Shown here: positions 15,829 to 23,957 of the stretch, in pieces
Position numbering within the stretch: the first letter of the stretch is position 1
How the letters are laid out: every line of letters starts with the position of its first letter
Assembly (NCBI GenBank): GCA_043760535.1
Contig: JAYUOV010000260.1
Coordinates: 1-28,586 of the forward strand
DNA from: JAZKFT01 sp043760535
GTDB lineage: Bacteria; Bacteroidota; Bacteroidia; Chitinophagales; Chitinophagaceae
DNA length: 28,586 nucleotides
Direction of reading: 5' to 3'
The notes under the pieces: generated by a model
Database searches by the model: none
Told to the model about the DNA's origin: nothing
The model's input: only the letters and a program-made list of their open reading frames with translations
Program-made: the position numbers and the translations under genes

Positions 15829-16152
15829 ATGAATACTCCAACCAATAATTTCGATTCTTTGGAGCAAATGATTTATGAAAATAAGCTTCGAATCAGTAGT
15901 ATAGATTTTCATAAAGAAATCAACATGATGTTAGTTTTGTTAAACACAGGTATGGTTTTAAAAACGTGGATTTATAATTTTCCATTACTGAAAAATGCAA
16001 GTGAAAGCCAATTGAGAAACTACAGGCTTATAGGTGGTGGCACTAGGGTACATTGGCTAGATTTAGACGAAGACCTTAGCCTGAAAACATTCTTAGTAGA
16101 TGAATTTAAAAGGCAGGTAATTGGCAACCCAACAAATACAACTTATTCCTAG
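15829..16152 (+). CDS. DUF2442 domain protein
   Basis: A 107-residue protein whose C-terminal half matches DUF2442: FPLLKNASESQLRNYRLIGG, then GTRVHWLDLDEDLSLKTFL (compare the family pattern ASPEQRxNYRLIGxGxGIHWPDLDEDLS). The N-terminal part (INMMLVLLNTGMVLKTWI) corresponds to the usual beta strands that read out a sequence like MWVxLxDGRxI. Members of this family often sit beside DUF4160 proteins in small toxin-antitoxin-like or uncharacterised loci; no DUF4160 partner is seen here. It lies 50 nt after the S9 peptidase and 31 nt before the serine hydrolase, so co-transcription is possible. The function is unknown. Confidence 0.75.
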   Translation: MNTPTNNFDSLEQMIYENKLRISSIDFHKEINMMLVLLNTGMVLKTWIYNFPLLKNASESQLRNYRLIGGGTRVHWLDLDEDLSLKTFLVDEFKRQVIGNPTNTTYS

Positions 16153-16183
16153 ATTACATTCTTAAATAAATATTCCGCTAAAA

Positions 16184-17629
16184 ATGAAATTTTCTTTTTT
16201 TCTTTTATCTGTAATTCCTCTTTTTACCATAGCCCAAACCACCCCGCAGGAAATAAAAACCGATGCCACGGCACAGGTTATAAAAAAGCTATACAACGAA
16301 CAAAAAACAGACAGCATCTATGCACTTACCGATACCACATTTCGTAAGGCCATTAAGCTAACTGCTCTGCAAAATGCATTGACCATGCAGTTGTACCCTT
16401 TTGGAAAGATTACCAAAATGGATTTTGAAAGAAGCAAGGATTCGGTAAATATTTACAAAGCGTACCTTGGCACCACCGCTGTAATGAACCTGCTGATAGG
16501 ATTGAATAAAGAAGGCAAAGTAAAAACCTTTGGCATGAGGCCCTACAAGGCCGAAGTAAAAGAAGCAGATAAACGAAAAAACTTTTACCATGATAATGCG
16601 TTGGCCTCGCATATAGATAGCCTGGTACACGGGTACGCCACAACTTTTATGGAAACTACACAAAGCCCAGGCTTTAGCATTGGAGTTTTAGTAGGTACCA
16701 AAAGCTACTTTTATAATTATGGCGATGCCAAAAAAGGTACAGATATACATCCAACACGCAATACTGTATATGAAATTGGCAGCATTACCAAAACATTTAC
16801 AGCTTACCTTTTGGCCGATGCAGTTGTAAAAAAGAAGCTGGCTTTAAACGACCCCATTACAAAATATTTACCCGACAGCGTATCCCAAAATAAAGACCTG
16901 CAAAAAATTACTATTGAGCAGTTGAGCAATCATACCAGCGGTTTGCCAAGGCTGCCACTTAATCTTTACATCGGCTCTAAAGATGCAAAAGACCCTTACG
17001 AAGCCTACGACGATAAGGCACTTTTTTCTTTTTTGAAAATATTTAAGGCATACCAAAAGCCCGGCGAAAAATACGACTACAGCAACCTGGCAGTAGGCCT
17101 GCTGGGTGTAATACTCGAAAGGGTAAATGGTATGCCATTAGGAGAACAATATCGCCAAACCATTTTTGGGCCTTTAAAAATGAAAGCCTCGTATGTTACT
17201 TCTGTAAAAGACAGTTCGGCAACAGCACAGGGCTACGATGAAAAAGGTAACCAAACAAACTATTGGAATTTTAAATCGCTTGCAGCTTGTGGTGCTATAA
17301 AAAGTACTACAGAAGACCTAATTAAATACGCAGTACCTTTTGCTTTAATGCCTATGACTAAAGGCAAGAATGATGCAAGAACCTTACTACTTCAGCAAAT
17401 TACTTATAATAGAGATCCTTTGCTGGTAAGCCTCGGCTGGCATTTTGATACAGAAGATAAAACACTTTTTACCATGAACCATAGTGGTGGTACGGGCGGG
17501 TTTAGGAGTAATATTTCAATTGTTCCTGCTAAGCGGCTGGCCGTGGTGGTGTTAAATAATTGCAGTGAAGAACCCGGCTCACCAATAGTAGCTAAACAAC
17601 TGATGGATGCCCTTAAAATAGAACTTTAA
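16184..17629 (+). CDS. secreted serine hydrolase, class C beta-lactamase / penicillin-binding fold
   Basis: A 481-residue exported protein with signal peptide (residues 1-18). Residues about 25-120 form a small N-terminal domain resembling DUF3887 (turnover of a hydrophobic ligand-type cone fold). The rest is a beta-lactamase (PF00144) domain. Active-site motifs: Ser200-x-x-Lys203 (GSITKTF), Tyr299-x-Asn301 (YDYSN) and the third-box equivalent HSGGTGG near residue 436. Such enzymes act as esterases, D-aminopeptidases or peptidases more often than as true beta-lactamases, so resistance should not be assumed. It is convergent with the vWA gene, with only 13 nt between the two stop codons. Confidence 0.9.
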   Translation: MKFSFFLLSVIPLFTIAQTTPQEIKTDATAQVIKKLYNEQKTDSIYALTDTTFRKAIKLTALQNALTMQLYPFGKITKMDFERSKDSVNIYKAYLGTTAVMNLLIGLNKEGKVKTFGMRPYKAEVKEADKRKNFYHDNALASHIDSLVHGYATTFMETTQSPGFSIGVLVGTKSYFYNYGDAKKGTDIHPTRNTVYEIGSITKTFTAYLLADAVVKKKLALNDPITKYLPDSVSQNKDLQKITIEQLSNHTSGLPRLPLNLYIGSKDAKDPYEAYDDKALFSFLKIFKAYQKPGEKYDYSNLAVGLLGVILERVNGMPLGEQYRQTIFGPLKMKASYVTSVKDSSATAQGYDEKGNQTNYWNFKSLAACGAIKSTTEDLIKYAVPFALMPMTKGKNDARTLLLQQITYNRDPLLVSLGWHFDTEDKTLFTMNHSGGTGGFRSNISIVPAKRLAVVVLNNCSEEPGSPIVAKQLMDALKIEL

Positions 17630-17642
17630 GTGTAGCGAAATA

Positions 17643-19451
17643 TTAATCCTTACGCTTCTTTTTCTTTCTTTTTCCTAATTCTTTCTCGTACACTTTTTTG
17701 GCCACTTGAAGCAGCTTTACAAATTCCTGCTGTAATAAATCGGTGGGTGGTGCGGCACTTGTAGCAATAGCTGTTACGGTATCAAAATCGTAATTGGTTG
17801 CAAATTTCGATTGCTTTACCAACTGCCCAAACATGGCCACGGCCGTGGCAAAACGTAACTGCCTATCAAGGCCAGTAAAAGTGACGTAATTAAGTGGAAT
17901 GTGCTTACTGATAAACTGTGGCTTAGCCAATGCAGGAACTTTGTATTGCAGTTTTAATTGCCCAAGAGATGCGGCGGGATTATTGAGCCAATCCACCCTT
18001 GTTTTTTTGGTAGGCACTATTTCCACCATGGCCATTAGGCTATGGCCGCTACCTATTTCTCCACCCTCTAATATGCTGGTGCTGTCGGTAACAGATTCTA
18101 TTTTATTGTCAAAACCAATGAGCCGGTATTGATCCACCCAATCCTTATTAAAATTTAGGTTTAAAAAAACATCGCCGGCCACAGAAACTACTGTTTGTGT
18201 AAACTCGGTTACCAGTACTTTTTCGGCTTCCCTCTCGTTATCTATATAAGAAAAATTACCATTACCAAATTTTGCCAGCACCTGTAATTTAGAGTCTTTA
18301 TAATTACCCATGCCCACGCCAAGGCAGGTAAGAAATATGCCTGAATTACGATAACTGGTAATTAAATCTTCCAGTTCTTTTTCGTTGGTTTGGCCTACAT
18401 TAAAATCGCCATCGGTGGCCAGTATTACCCTGTTATTACCATTTTTAATAAAATTGCTTTTTGCAATGGCATAGGCCATTTTAAGCCCTGATGAGCCGGG
18501 TGTTGCCCCAACAGGTGTAAGCCCTTCTATGGCTTCTATAATTTTTTGTTTTTCGCCACCGCTTGTAGGTTGTAACATAACGCCGGCCGTGCCGCCATAA
18601 GTTACTATTGTAACCGTATCGGTTTTGCGTAAATTATTAACCAGCATTCTAAAAGCCGCTTTCAGCAAGGGTAAGCGGTTGGGCATATCCATAGAGCCGC
18701 TATCGTCTATTAAAAAAACAAGGTTGCTAGGAGGTACTTTATCCAGATCCATTTTGCGGGCTTGCATGTTAATAAAGAGCAATAAGTTAGCATCATTCCA
18801 CGGGCAACTGCTAACCCTTGTTTCTACATTAAAAACATCATTACCCACGGGTGGCGGTGTACAGCTTAGGGTAAAATAATTCAGCATTTCTTCTATACGA
18901 ACCGCATTGGTGGGCATAATAGTATTATTGTTAATAAACCGCCTCACATTACTATAAGATGCCTTATTTACATTTAGCGAAAAACCGGTTACAGGATACC
19001 TGGAAGTATTTACAAAATCGTTCTCCACCATATTGCTATAGGTTTCATCAAACACATGGCGGGTAAAGGTTGGGTCTTTAAAAAGGTTATTTGTAAGAGA
19101 AGAAAGCCTGCTTGTTCTTTCAAACTTTGTAACCGAAGTAGCCTTCATTACAATCATATTTTTTTGGCCAGAAAATAAAGGCACTTTTAATGTATCGTAA
19201 CCTTGCAAAAAGCAGGTTGCTGTATCATATTTTTTGGATGAAGGAATACCGAATTCGCCACCATTTCCATTTTGATATAGATAATTAGTGCTGTGTAAGC
19301 GCATATTTACCATAGGTAAATGCTTACCCTGATCATCGGTTATTTTTCCGGTAATAAAATATTGGCCACTTGCATATAAAGGCCATATAAAAAGCATGAT
19401 GTAAACTAATCTTCTTCGCAAAATAGAATGGTTTTTAACAGCGAAGTACAA
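17643..19451 (-). CDS. YfbK-like von Willebrand factor type A protein
   Basis: A 602-residue protein. After an N-terminal hydrophobic segment (residues 15-29) there is a carboxypeptidase-regulatory-like repeat (FITGKITDDQGKHLPMVNMR, 32-51) common on Bacteroidota surface proteins. A YfbK-type N-terminal domain (about 135-235) precedes the vWA domain, which carries an intact MIDAS motif DDSGSM (Asp249, Ser251, Ser253) and the ATDGDFNVG segment. The C-terminal part fits DUF3520. The tail is extremely basic (GKRKKKKRKD). vWA domains bind metal-dependent protein partners; the role of YfbK-like proteins is unclear. The start at 19451 is the first in frame; a second possible start, MLFIWPLY, lies 18 codons downstream and would still leave a signal-like segment. 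Confidence 0.88.
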   Translation of the reverse strand: MYFAVKNHSILRRRLVYIMLFIWPLYASGQYFITGKITDDQGKHLPMVNMRLHSTNYLYQNGNGGEFGIPSSKKYDTATCFLQGYDTLKVPLFSGQKNMIVMKATSVTKFERTSRLSSLTNNLFKDPTFTRHVFDETYSNMVENDFVNTSRYPVTGFSLNVNKASYSNVRRFINNNTIMPTNAVRIEEMLNYFTLSCTPPPVGNDVFNVETRVSSCPWNDANLLLFINMQARKMDLDKVPPSNLVFLIDDSGSMDMPNRLPLLKAAFRMLVNNLRKTDTVTIVTYGGTAGVMLQPTSGGEKQKIIEAIEGLTPVGATPGSSGLKMAYAIAKSNFIKNGNNRVILATDGDFNVGQTNEKELEDLITSYRNSGIFLTCLGVGMGNYKDSKLQVLAKFGNGNFSYIDNEREAEKVLVTEFTQTVVSVAGDVFLNLNFNKDWVDQYRLIGFDNKIESVTDSTSILEGGEIGSGHSLMAMVEIVPTKKTRVDWLNNPAASLGQLKLQYKVPALAKPQFISKHIPLNYVTFTGLDRQLRFATAVAMFGQLVKQSKFATNYDFDTVTAIATSAAPPTDLLQQEFVKLLQVAKKVYEKELGKRKKKKRKD

Positions 19452-19549
19452 TGTAATTAAAGTAAATGCTTTAAACTATGAAAATAGGGAAATAGAGAAA
19501 TCTATGGCCGTTTGATGTTCCGTTTACACAGCACCAATCCACCAAAGAA

Positions 19550-20089
19550 CTACTCCGTAACCAGCTGATAAATTTCTGCAATATTGCGGCCATAACCATC
19601 ATAGTCTAATCCATAGCCCAATACAAACCTGTTGGGTATTACAAAGCCAACCATATCTGGCATAATTGGGTAAATGGTACATTCTTTTTTATGCAGTAAT
19701 ACCGCAATCTTTAAAGATGCTGGCTGCTGATGGTGAAGCTGCGGTAGAAAATGATTGAGCGTTTTTCCGGTATCTAATATATCTTCCACAATAATTACAT
19801 GGCGTTCGTTAATGTCTATATCTAGCCCAATAGCTGTAATTACCTGGCCCGAAGATTTGGTGCCTTTGTAAGATGCCAGTTTTATAAAACAAATTTCGGC
19901 AGGTATGGTTACATGCTTAAAAAGGTCGGCTGCAAACATAAATGAGCCATTAAGAATGGCTATGAACAACGGCCGCTTATCAGCATATTCTTTATTTATT
20001 TCAGCAGCTATCCGCTTAACTTCTGCATCTATTTGGGCAGCAGTAAGGTAGGGCTCAAAACTTTTATCGTGTACAGTTATTATAGACAT
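19550..20089 (-). CDS. hpt: hypoxanthine phosphoribosyltransferase
   Basis: A 179-residue purine salvage enzyme that converts hypoxanthine or guanine plus PRPP to IMP or GMP. The PRPP-binding loop is HVIIVEDILDTGKTLNHFL, with the acidic pair and the DTGKT core. Other conserved parts are FIAILNGSFMFAADL near the start and VGFVIPNRFVLGYGLDYDG near the end. I chose the ATG at 20089 (MSIITVHDKSFEPYL); an upstream start at 20134 would add 15 residues (MLADAYVILNHKKII) that have no counterpart in the family. It follows the SDR gene after 69 nt on the same strand and may be co-transcribed with it. Confidence 0.94.
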   Translation of the reverse strand: MSIITVHDKSFEPYLTAAQIDAEVKRIAAEINKEYADKRPLFIAILNGSFMFAADLFKHVTIPAEICFIKLASYKGTKSSGQVITAIGLDIDINERHVIIVEDILDTGKTLNHFLPQLHHQQPASLKIAVLLHKKECTIYPIMPDMVGFVIPNRFVLGYGLDYDGYGRNIAEIYQLVTE

Positions 20090-20158
20090 GATGATTTTTT
20101 TATGGTTTAAAATAACGTAAGCATCGGCTAGCAAAAAAGTATTTCTATAAAGATTTTA

Positions 20159-21040
20159 CTAACTAAATATTTGTGGTAGTGCCTTATACAATGGGGTTAC
20201 TAAATAATCCAGTTCCTGCTTGGCCTTTTCTATTAGCAATACAGAGTTTTCTGGCCTTTCTGCCGCTTCGGAAAAAGTTTCTTTTGTAACCGGAACTATC
20301 AGGTTTTCATCAAACCCAAAGTAGCCTGCTACTTCTTGAGCCAGTTGAAAAGGTGTGTAAACCGTATCGCCACAAAGATGCACAATGCCCCTAAAATTTT
20401 TGCGGATAATGTGGTGAATACCCTGGCACAAATCATTTACATAAGCTACACTACGGTATTGATCTGTAAAAACTTTGATTGGCTTCTGCTGCTGCAGGTT
20501 ATCTTTTACCCAATGCAAAAAGGTATTATTTTGTCTCTCCAGCTTTTTACCATACACCATAACAGTACGCACAATGGCATAATGCAAGCCCGAATCCGAA
20601 ACCAGTTTTTCGGCCAGCACTTTACTTTTTCCATAATAATTTACCGGACAATATGTATCAGTTTCATTGTAAGGGCCATTATGGCCAAATACAAAATCGG
20701 TACTCATAAAAATAAGCTGGGCATGGGTGGCTTTACAAGCATCAATTATGTAATGTGTTGCTAGTACGTTTACCGTATTGCAATGTGGCTTACGTATTTC
20801 GCATTCGTTAGGCTTGCTTAGGGCGGCGGAGTGAATAACCACATCGGGCTGTGCCAAAAGTATAGCAGCTTTTATAGCCACCTCATCAGTAATATCTACA
20901 GCTATACTTTTCGTATTTTGTGGTAAAATGGATGCATCAATCGTTCTTGCCACTACTGTTATTTTATAATCAGCATCCTTCCATATTTCCAAAAGATGCC
21001 TGCCTATAAAACCCGTTCCGCCAGTGATGAATATTTTCAT
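20159..21040 (-). CDS. SDR-family sugar-nucleotide reductase (RmlD-like)
   Basis: A 293-residue NAD(P)-dependent extended short-chain dehydrogenase. The Rossmann motif is GGTGFIG at residues 7-13, and the catalytic YxxxK is Tyr136-Lys140 (NYYGKSK), preceded by FMSTDFVFG. The overall length and the DVVIHSAAL and STDFVFG segments resemble dTDP-4-dehydrorhamnose reductase (RmlD) and related sugar-binding proteins. No other rhamnose pathway genes are nearby, so the substrate is unassigned. It lies 80 nt downstream of the EI24 gene and 69 nt upstream of hpt, all minus strand, which may form one transcript. Confidence 0.88.
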   Translation of the reverse strand: MKIFITGGTGFIGRHLLEIWKDADYKITVVARTIDASILPQNTKSIAVDITDEVAIKAAILLAQPDVVIHSAALSKPNECEIRKPHCNTVNVLATHYIIDACKATHAQLIFMSTDFVFGHNGPYNETDTYCPVNYYGKSKVLAEKLVSDSGLHYAIVRTVMVYGKKLERQNNTFLHWVKDNLQQQKPIKVFTDQYRSVAYVNDLCQGIHHIIRKNFRGIVHLCGDTVYTPFQLAQEVAGYFGFDENLIVPVTKETFSEAAERPENSVLLIEKAKQELDYLVTPLYKALPQIFS

Positions 21041-21120
21041 GTAAAATAAATGGGAAGGTATGTAAATAAATACAGATGTGTGTAAAGTAATGCTATCTGC
21101 TAATATCCTTATTTTGGGTA

Positions 21121-21876
21121 CTAAAATTTTTCTTTTTGATGGTATAAGCTAATGGTGGCGGCCACAACAGCATAAGATGGTGCCATTATCCAGCCTACAA
21201 CGGGCAAGAGATGCATCAGGTAAAAAATAAAGCCATTGCCAATGGCCAGCCCTTTATGCCTGCCTATAAAACTAATACTTTCCAAGGTACTCATCTTATG
21301 TCTTTCGCAGCTATAATCCAGCATAGAAAAACCATAATAATAGCACTCAATAAAAAGGCTAAGAACCGGTGCAGCCCAGCCTACTAATGGTATAAAACTT
21401 AACAGGATTACTGCAATGGTGTACACCGTTTGCCACAAGGTATTTCGCAATGCAAGCCTTATGCCTCTCACAATATCTCTCAGCAATTGTTTGATGCTGA
21501 TGGGGAAATCTTTTCCATCCATAATGCTTTCGATTTTTTCGCTGAGGTAAGCAAATAGCGGCGAACCGATGATGAGAAAAATATACTTGAATAGCGAAAA
21601 ATAAAATAACATTAAAAGTAGCCAAAGTAATAACCCAGCAATAGAAATAAGAAAACTAACCCAGCCAAGATCTATTCTTTGCACCCAATCTTTTAGCAAA
21701 GTAGAAAAATGATCTACCGTATTGGTAGCCGTTTTGCCAAAAAAATACATGCTGAAAACAAACAAGGCCATGTATAAAATACCCGGAATAATAATCCATT
21801 TCCATAGCCCGTGTTTGCTGATAAACCGATGGGCTTTTATGTATGATTGAAAGGCAATAACTATTTCTTTAAGCAC
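21121..21876 (-). CDS. EI24-domain membrane protein (CysZ-like)
   Basis: A 251-residue inner-membrane protein with several hydrophobic segments: IIIPGILYMALFVFSMYF (29-46), VSFLISIAGLLLWLLLMLFY (73-92), and further ones near 145-165 and 215-235. The arrangement and the motifs IGSPLFAYLSEKIE and FIECYYYGFSMLDY match the EI24/CysZ family (PF07264). E. coli CysZ transports sulfate, but most EI24 proteins in Bacteroidota have no proven substrate, and no sulfate-assimilation genes are near, so I do not name it cysZ. It is the first of a likely minus-strand run with the SDR and hpt genes. Confidence 0.87.
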   Translation of the reverse strand: MLKEIVIAFQSYIKAHRFISKHGLWKWIIIPGILYMALFVFSMYFFGKTATNTVDHFSTLLKDWVQRIDLGWVSFLISIAGLLLWLLLMLFYFSLFKYIFLIIGSPLFAYLSEKIESIMDGKDFPISIKQLLRDIVRGIRLALRNTLWQTVYTIAVILLSFIPLVGWAAPVLSLFIECYYYGFSMLDYSCERHKMSTLESISFIGRHKGLAIGNGFIFYLMHLLPVVGWIMAPSYAVVAATISLYHQKEKF

Positions 21877-22334
21877 TTTTTAGTTGATTTGTTAAATGGT
21901 TTTTTGTATGCCTAATGGCAAATAACCCATTTAAATGATTGGCAAAAATGAGAACAACAAATTAGGTAAACCGGGAAAGGATGTGGATTATTGATCAGCC
22001 AGGGCAATGCCGATTAATTACAAGTTGCAAGCAATTGGCTGATTGCAAAAGCTGGGTAAAAGTAAAAAAAAATGCTTTGTGAATTTTAAAAAAACACAAT
22101 CAAAAATATTGGGCAGTTTTTTATCAGCTGCAAGATGTGGTTTTTGATAACTATTGGCATGCTATTATTACAGTATTTCGGCAAAAAAAGCTTAGACTAT
22201 TATCGCTAAAAAAAATGCTGGTGATAAAATGCAGTCTGGTATTTACCAATATAAATAAAAAATTTACCTGTAGCCGATTCCCTATGGTAATATTGTAATT
22301 TGGTAACACCTTTTTACACCTTAATTAGCACCTT
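21877..22334. other. divergent intergenic region, AT-rich, one inverted repeat
   Basis: 458 nt between the EI24 gene (minus) and the J-domain-like gene (plus). There is an 8-bp inverted repeat ATCAGCCA (21994-22001) / TGGCTGAT (22036-22043) around a 34-nt loop, and poly-A runs near 22065-22095. A TAATTTG-like sequence lies about 35 nt before the ATG at 22335, close to but not an exact match of the -7 consensus. No ORF worth calling. Confidence 0.5.
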
Positions 22335-23546
22335 ATGCAACAAAATATTTTTTCAAATACAGAAAATTCTCAAAATAAAAATACTGGCCTTGCCATTAGC
22401 TCCGGGGGTAAAGAAACGCTTACTAAAAACCAGATAGCCTTTAATAAACTCACAGCTAGGATAGAAAAGCTGCACAAAGAACTTGAAAAAAAGGCAATAC
22501 AGTTGGATACAGCCATTGATATTTACAGCAATTCTATACACCCGCTGCGGCAGCAAATAACGGAGCAGAAAAGAGGGCTGATAGATACGCTATGGCCTAT
22601 TTATTTAAGACGTGAAGTATCTAAAAGTGAAATAGGTTATTTAAAAGCGATGCTAAAAAATCTTGTAGAAGACATTTTGCAATCATCATCAAACGAACCC
22701 GATACCGAACTTAAAAAAATATTTGGACAACTGGAAGGCGAAAGCTACGAATCTGTAAAAAAAAGGGAAGAGGCTATGTTTAAAAATGAAGTGCAAGACA
22801 TGTTCGACGGGTTGGATATAGATGTGGATGTAAAAGATTTTGATGTAAATGATAAAGACTTTGCCAAAAAATTAGCCGAAGCTCAGGAAAAAATGAGGGA
22901 AAAAATGGAGAGAGAACAGCAGCAATTTATGCACCAGCAACGGCACAAAAAGCCAAAAAAGAAAACTGCAAAGCAGGTAGAAAAGGAAAAAATGCAGCAG
23001 GCTTTGGACGAAATGAAACAAAAAAATATTAGCACCATTTACAGGCAATTGGCAAAATTATTTCACCCCGATTTGGAGCAAGACGAAGAGCGAATAGCAG
23101 AAAAGGAAGTGCTGATGAAGCAGCTTACTGCAGCATACGAATCCAAAAATCTTCACATGCTACTTAGCCTGGAGCTTAAATGGATACATAAGGAAAACGA
23201 CCACCTGGCTTCACTTACAGAGGAAAAGCTGGTTATTTATTTAAAAATATTAAGTGAACAGGCCCAGCAACTGGAAGTAGATAAGTTGCAACTTATTCAA
23301 AAGCCACAGTATTCCATTTTAATCGAAGATTTTGGCTTCTCCATCATGCATCAGCCATTATTGTATTTAAAAAGGGAAGAAAAGATTTTGGAAGAGGAAA
23401 TAAATAGCCTTAAAAGCGACATTGCTAATTCGCAATCGGCAAATAAACTAAAGTACATAAAGGCAATGATTAAAAGATGGAGGGAGGAAGATGATGGTAG
23501 TAATTTAGATTATGAAGAAGTAGTGAGAATGTTGATGAGACAATAA
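22335..23546 (+). CDS. coiled-coil protein with an internal J-domain-like segment
   Basis: A 403-residue, highly charged, helical cytosolic protein. Residues about 27-125 and 175-235 are predicted coiled coil rich in Lys, Glu and Gln. Residues about 228-280 resemble the core of a DnaJ J-domain: ISTIYRQLAKLFHPDLEQDE with the HPD tripeptide at 244-246, then a third helix MKQLTAAYESKNLHMLL. Residues 160-175 hold an acidic repeat (DIDVDVKDFDVNDKDF). The J-domain is internal, and Gly/Phe and zinc-finger parts are absent, so it is not DnaJ itself; it may recruit DnaK to an unknown client. It stands alone, followed by the B12 riboswitch. Family name not recognised. Confidence 0.7.
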   Translation: MQQNIFSNTENSQNKNTGLAISSGGKETLTKNQIAFNKLTARIEKLHKELEKKAIQLDTAIDIYSNSIHPLRQQITEQKRGLIDTLWPIYLRREVSKSEIGYLKAMLKNLVEDILQSSSNEPDTELKKIFGQLEGESYESVKKREEAMFKNEVQDMFDGLDIDVDVKDFDVNDKDFAKKLAEAQEKMREKMEREQQQFMHQQRHKKPKKKTAKQVEKEKMQQALDEMKQKNISTIYRQLAKLFHPDLEQDEERIAEKEVLMKQLTAAYESKNLHMLLSLELKWIHKENDHLASLTEEKLVIYLKILSEQAQQLEVDKLQLIQKPQYSILIEDFGFSIMHQPLLYLKREEKILEEEINSLKSDIANSQSANKLKYIKAMIKRWREEDDGSNLDYEEVVRMLMRQ

Positions 23547-23633
23547 ATTACCATAAGGGCAAACGCTTTTTTAACAACTCTTTATAATGTATTTATCGCA
23601 ATACTTCTTTTTTTATTTATCCTGTTCTTACTG

Positions 23634-23641
23634 CACATTTG
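23634..23641 (+). promoter_or_regulatory. weak -7-like element before the riboswitch
   Basis: CACATTTG differs from TAnnTTTG at one base and would place the transcript start at about 23648, where the riboswitch fold begins. The surrounding 14-mer CTGCACATTTGCAA recurs at 26942-26955, upstream of tRNA-Arg. Confidence 0.35.
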
Positions 23642-23645
23642 CAAA

Positions 23646-23818
23646 GTATATGGTTCCCCCGCCTCAGGTGGGGGATTAAAAGGGAAGACGGTGAAAGTCC
23701 GTCGCTATCCCCGTAGCTGTAAGCTCTACACACATTTTGCTCCATCTGCTAACCACTGTGCCACTAAAATGGTATGGGAAGGTTCGGAGTAAAAAGAGTA
23801 AGTCAGAAGACCTGCCAT
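23646..23818 (+). promoter_or_regulatory. cobalamin (B12) riboswitch
   Basis: The plus strand carries the conserved elements in the right order: a P2-like GC hairpin (CCCCCGCCTCAGGTGGGGG, 23656-23674), AGGGAAGACGGTGAAAGTCC (23681-23700), CTATCCCCGTAGCTGTAAG (23705-23723), the GCCACT box (23760-23765), GGGAAGG (23776-23782) and the B12 box AGTCAGAAGACCTGCC (23801-23816). It lies 140 nt before a BtuB-like receptor gene, the typical target. High cobalamin is expected to reduce expression of the uptake receptor. Confidence 0.92.
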
Positions 23819-23871
23819 AAACAACTAATCAACGAGCTTTCGGGTGAAAGGCCGGAGATGATGCCCCCTAA

Positions 23872-23927
23872 CTCCTCCAAAAGAGGGGATGAAGGCTACA
23901 TTATTTCTTTTTCTTTTTTCTTGGAGG
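23872..23927 (+). promoter_or_regulatory. candidate riboswitch expression platform (two exclusive stems)
   Basis: CTCCTC (23872-23877) can pair with GAGGGG (23883-23888). Overlapping bases CCTCCAA (23874-23880) can pair instead with TTGGAGG (23921-23927). The two stems cannot form together. The second would hide a GGAGG sequence and enclose the T-rich stretch between them. This is what an on/off platform would look like, but the distance from GGAGG to the ATG (about 30 nt) is long for direct ribosome binding. Confidence 0.4.
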
Positions 23928-23957
23928 CTCATTTTTCAAACCAAAATTTTTTGAAAG

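Noticed and set aside
16184..17629. True class C beta-lactamase (resistance gene)
   Set aside because: The SxxK and YxN motifs are present, but the third box is HSGGTGG and an extra N-terminal domain precedes it; this is the pattern of general serine hydrolases of the family.
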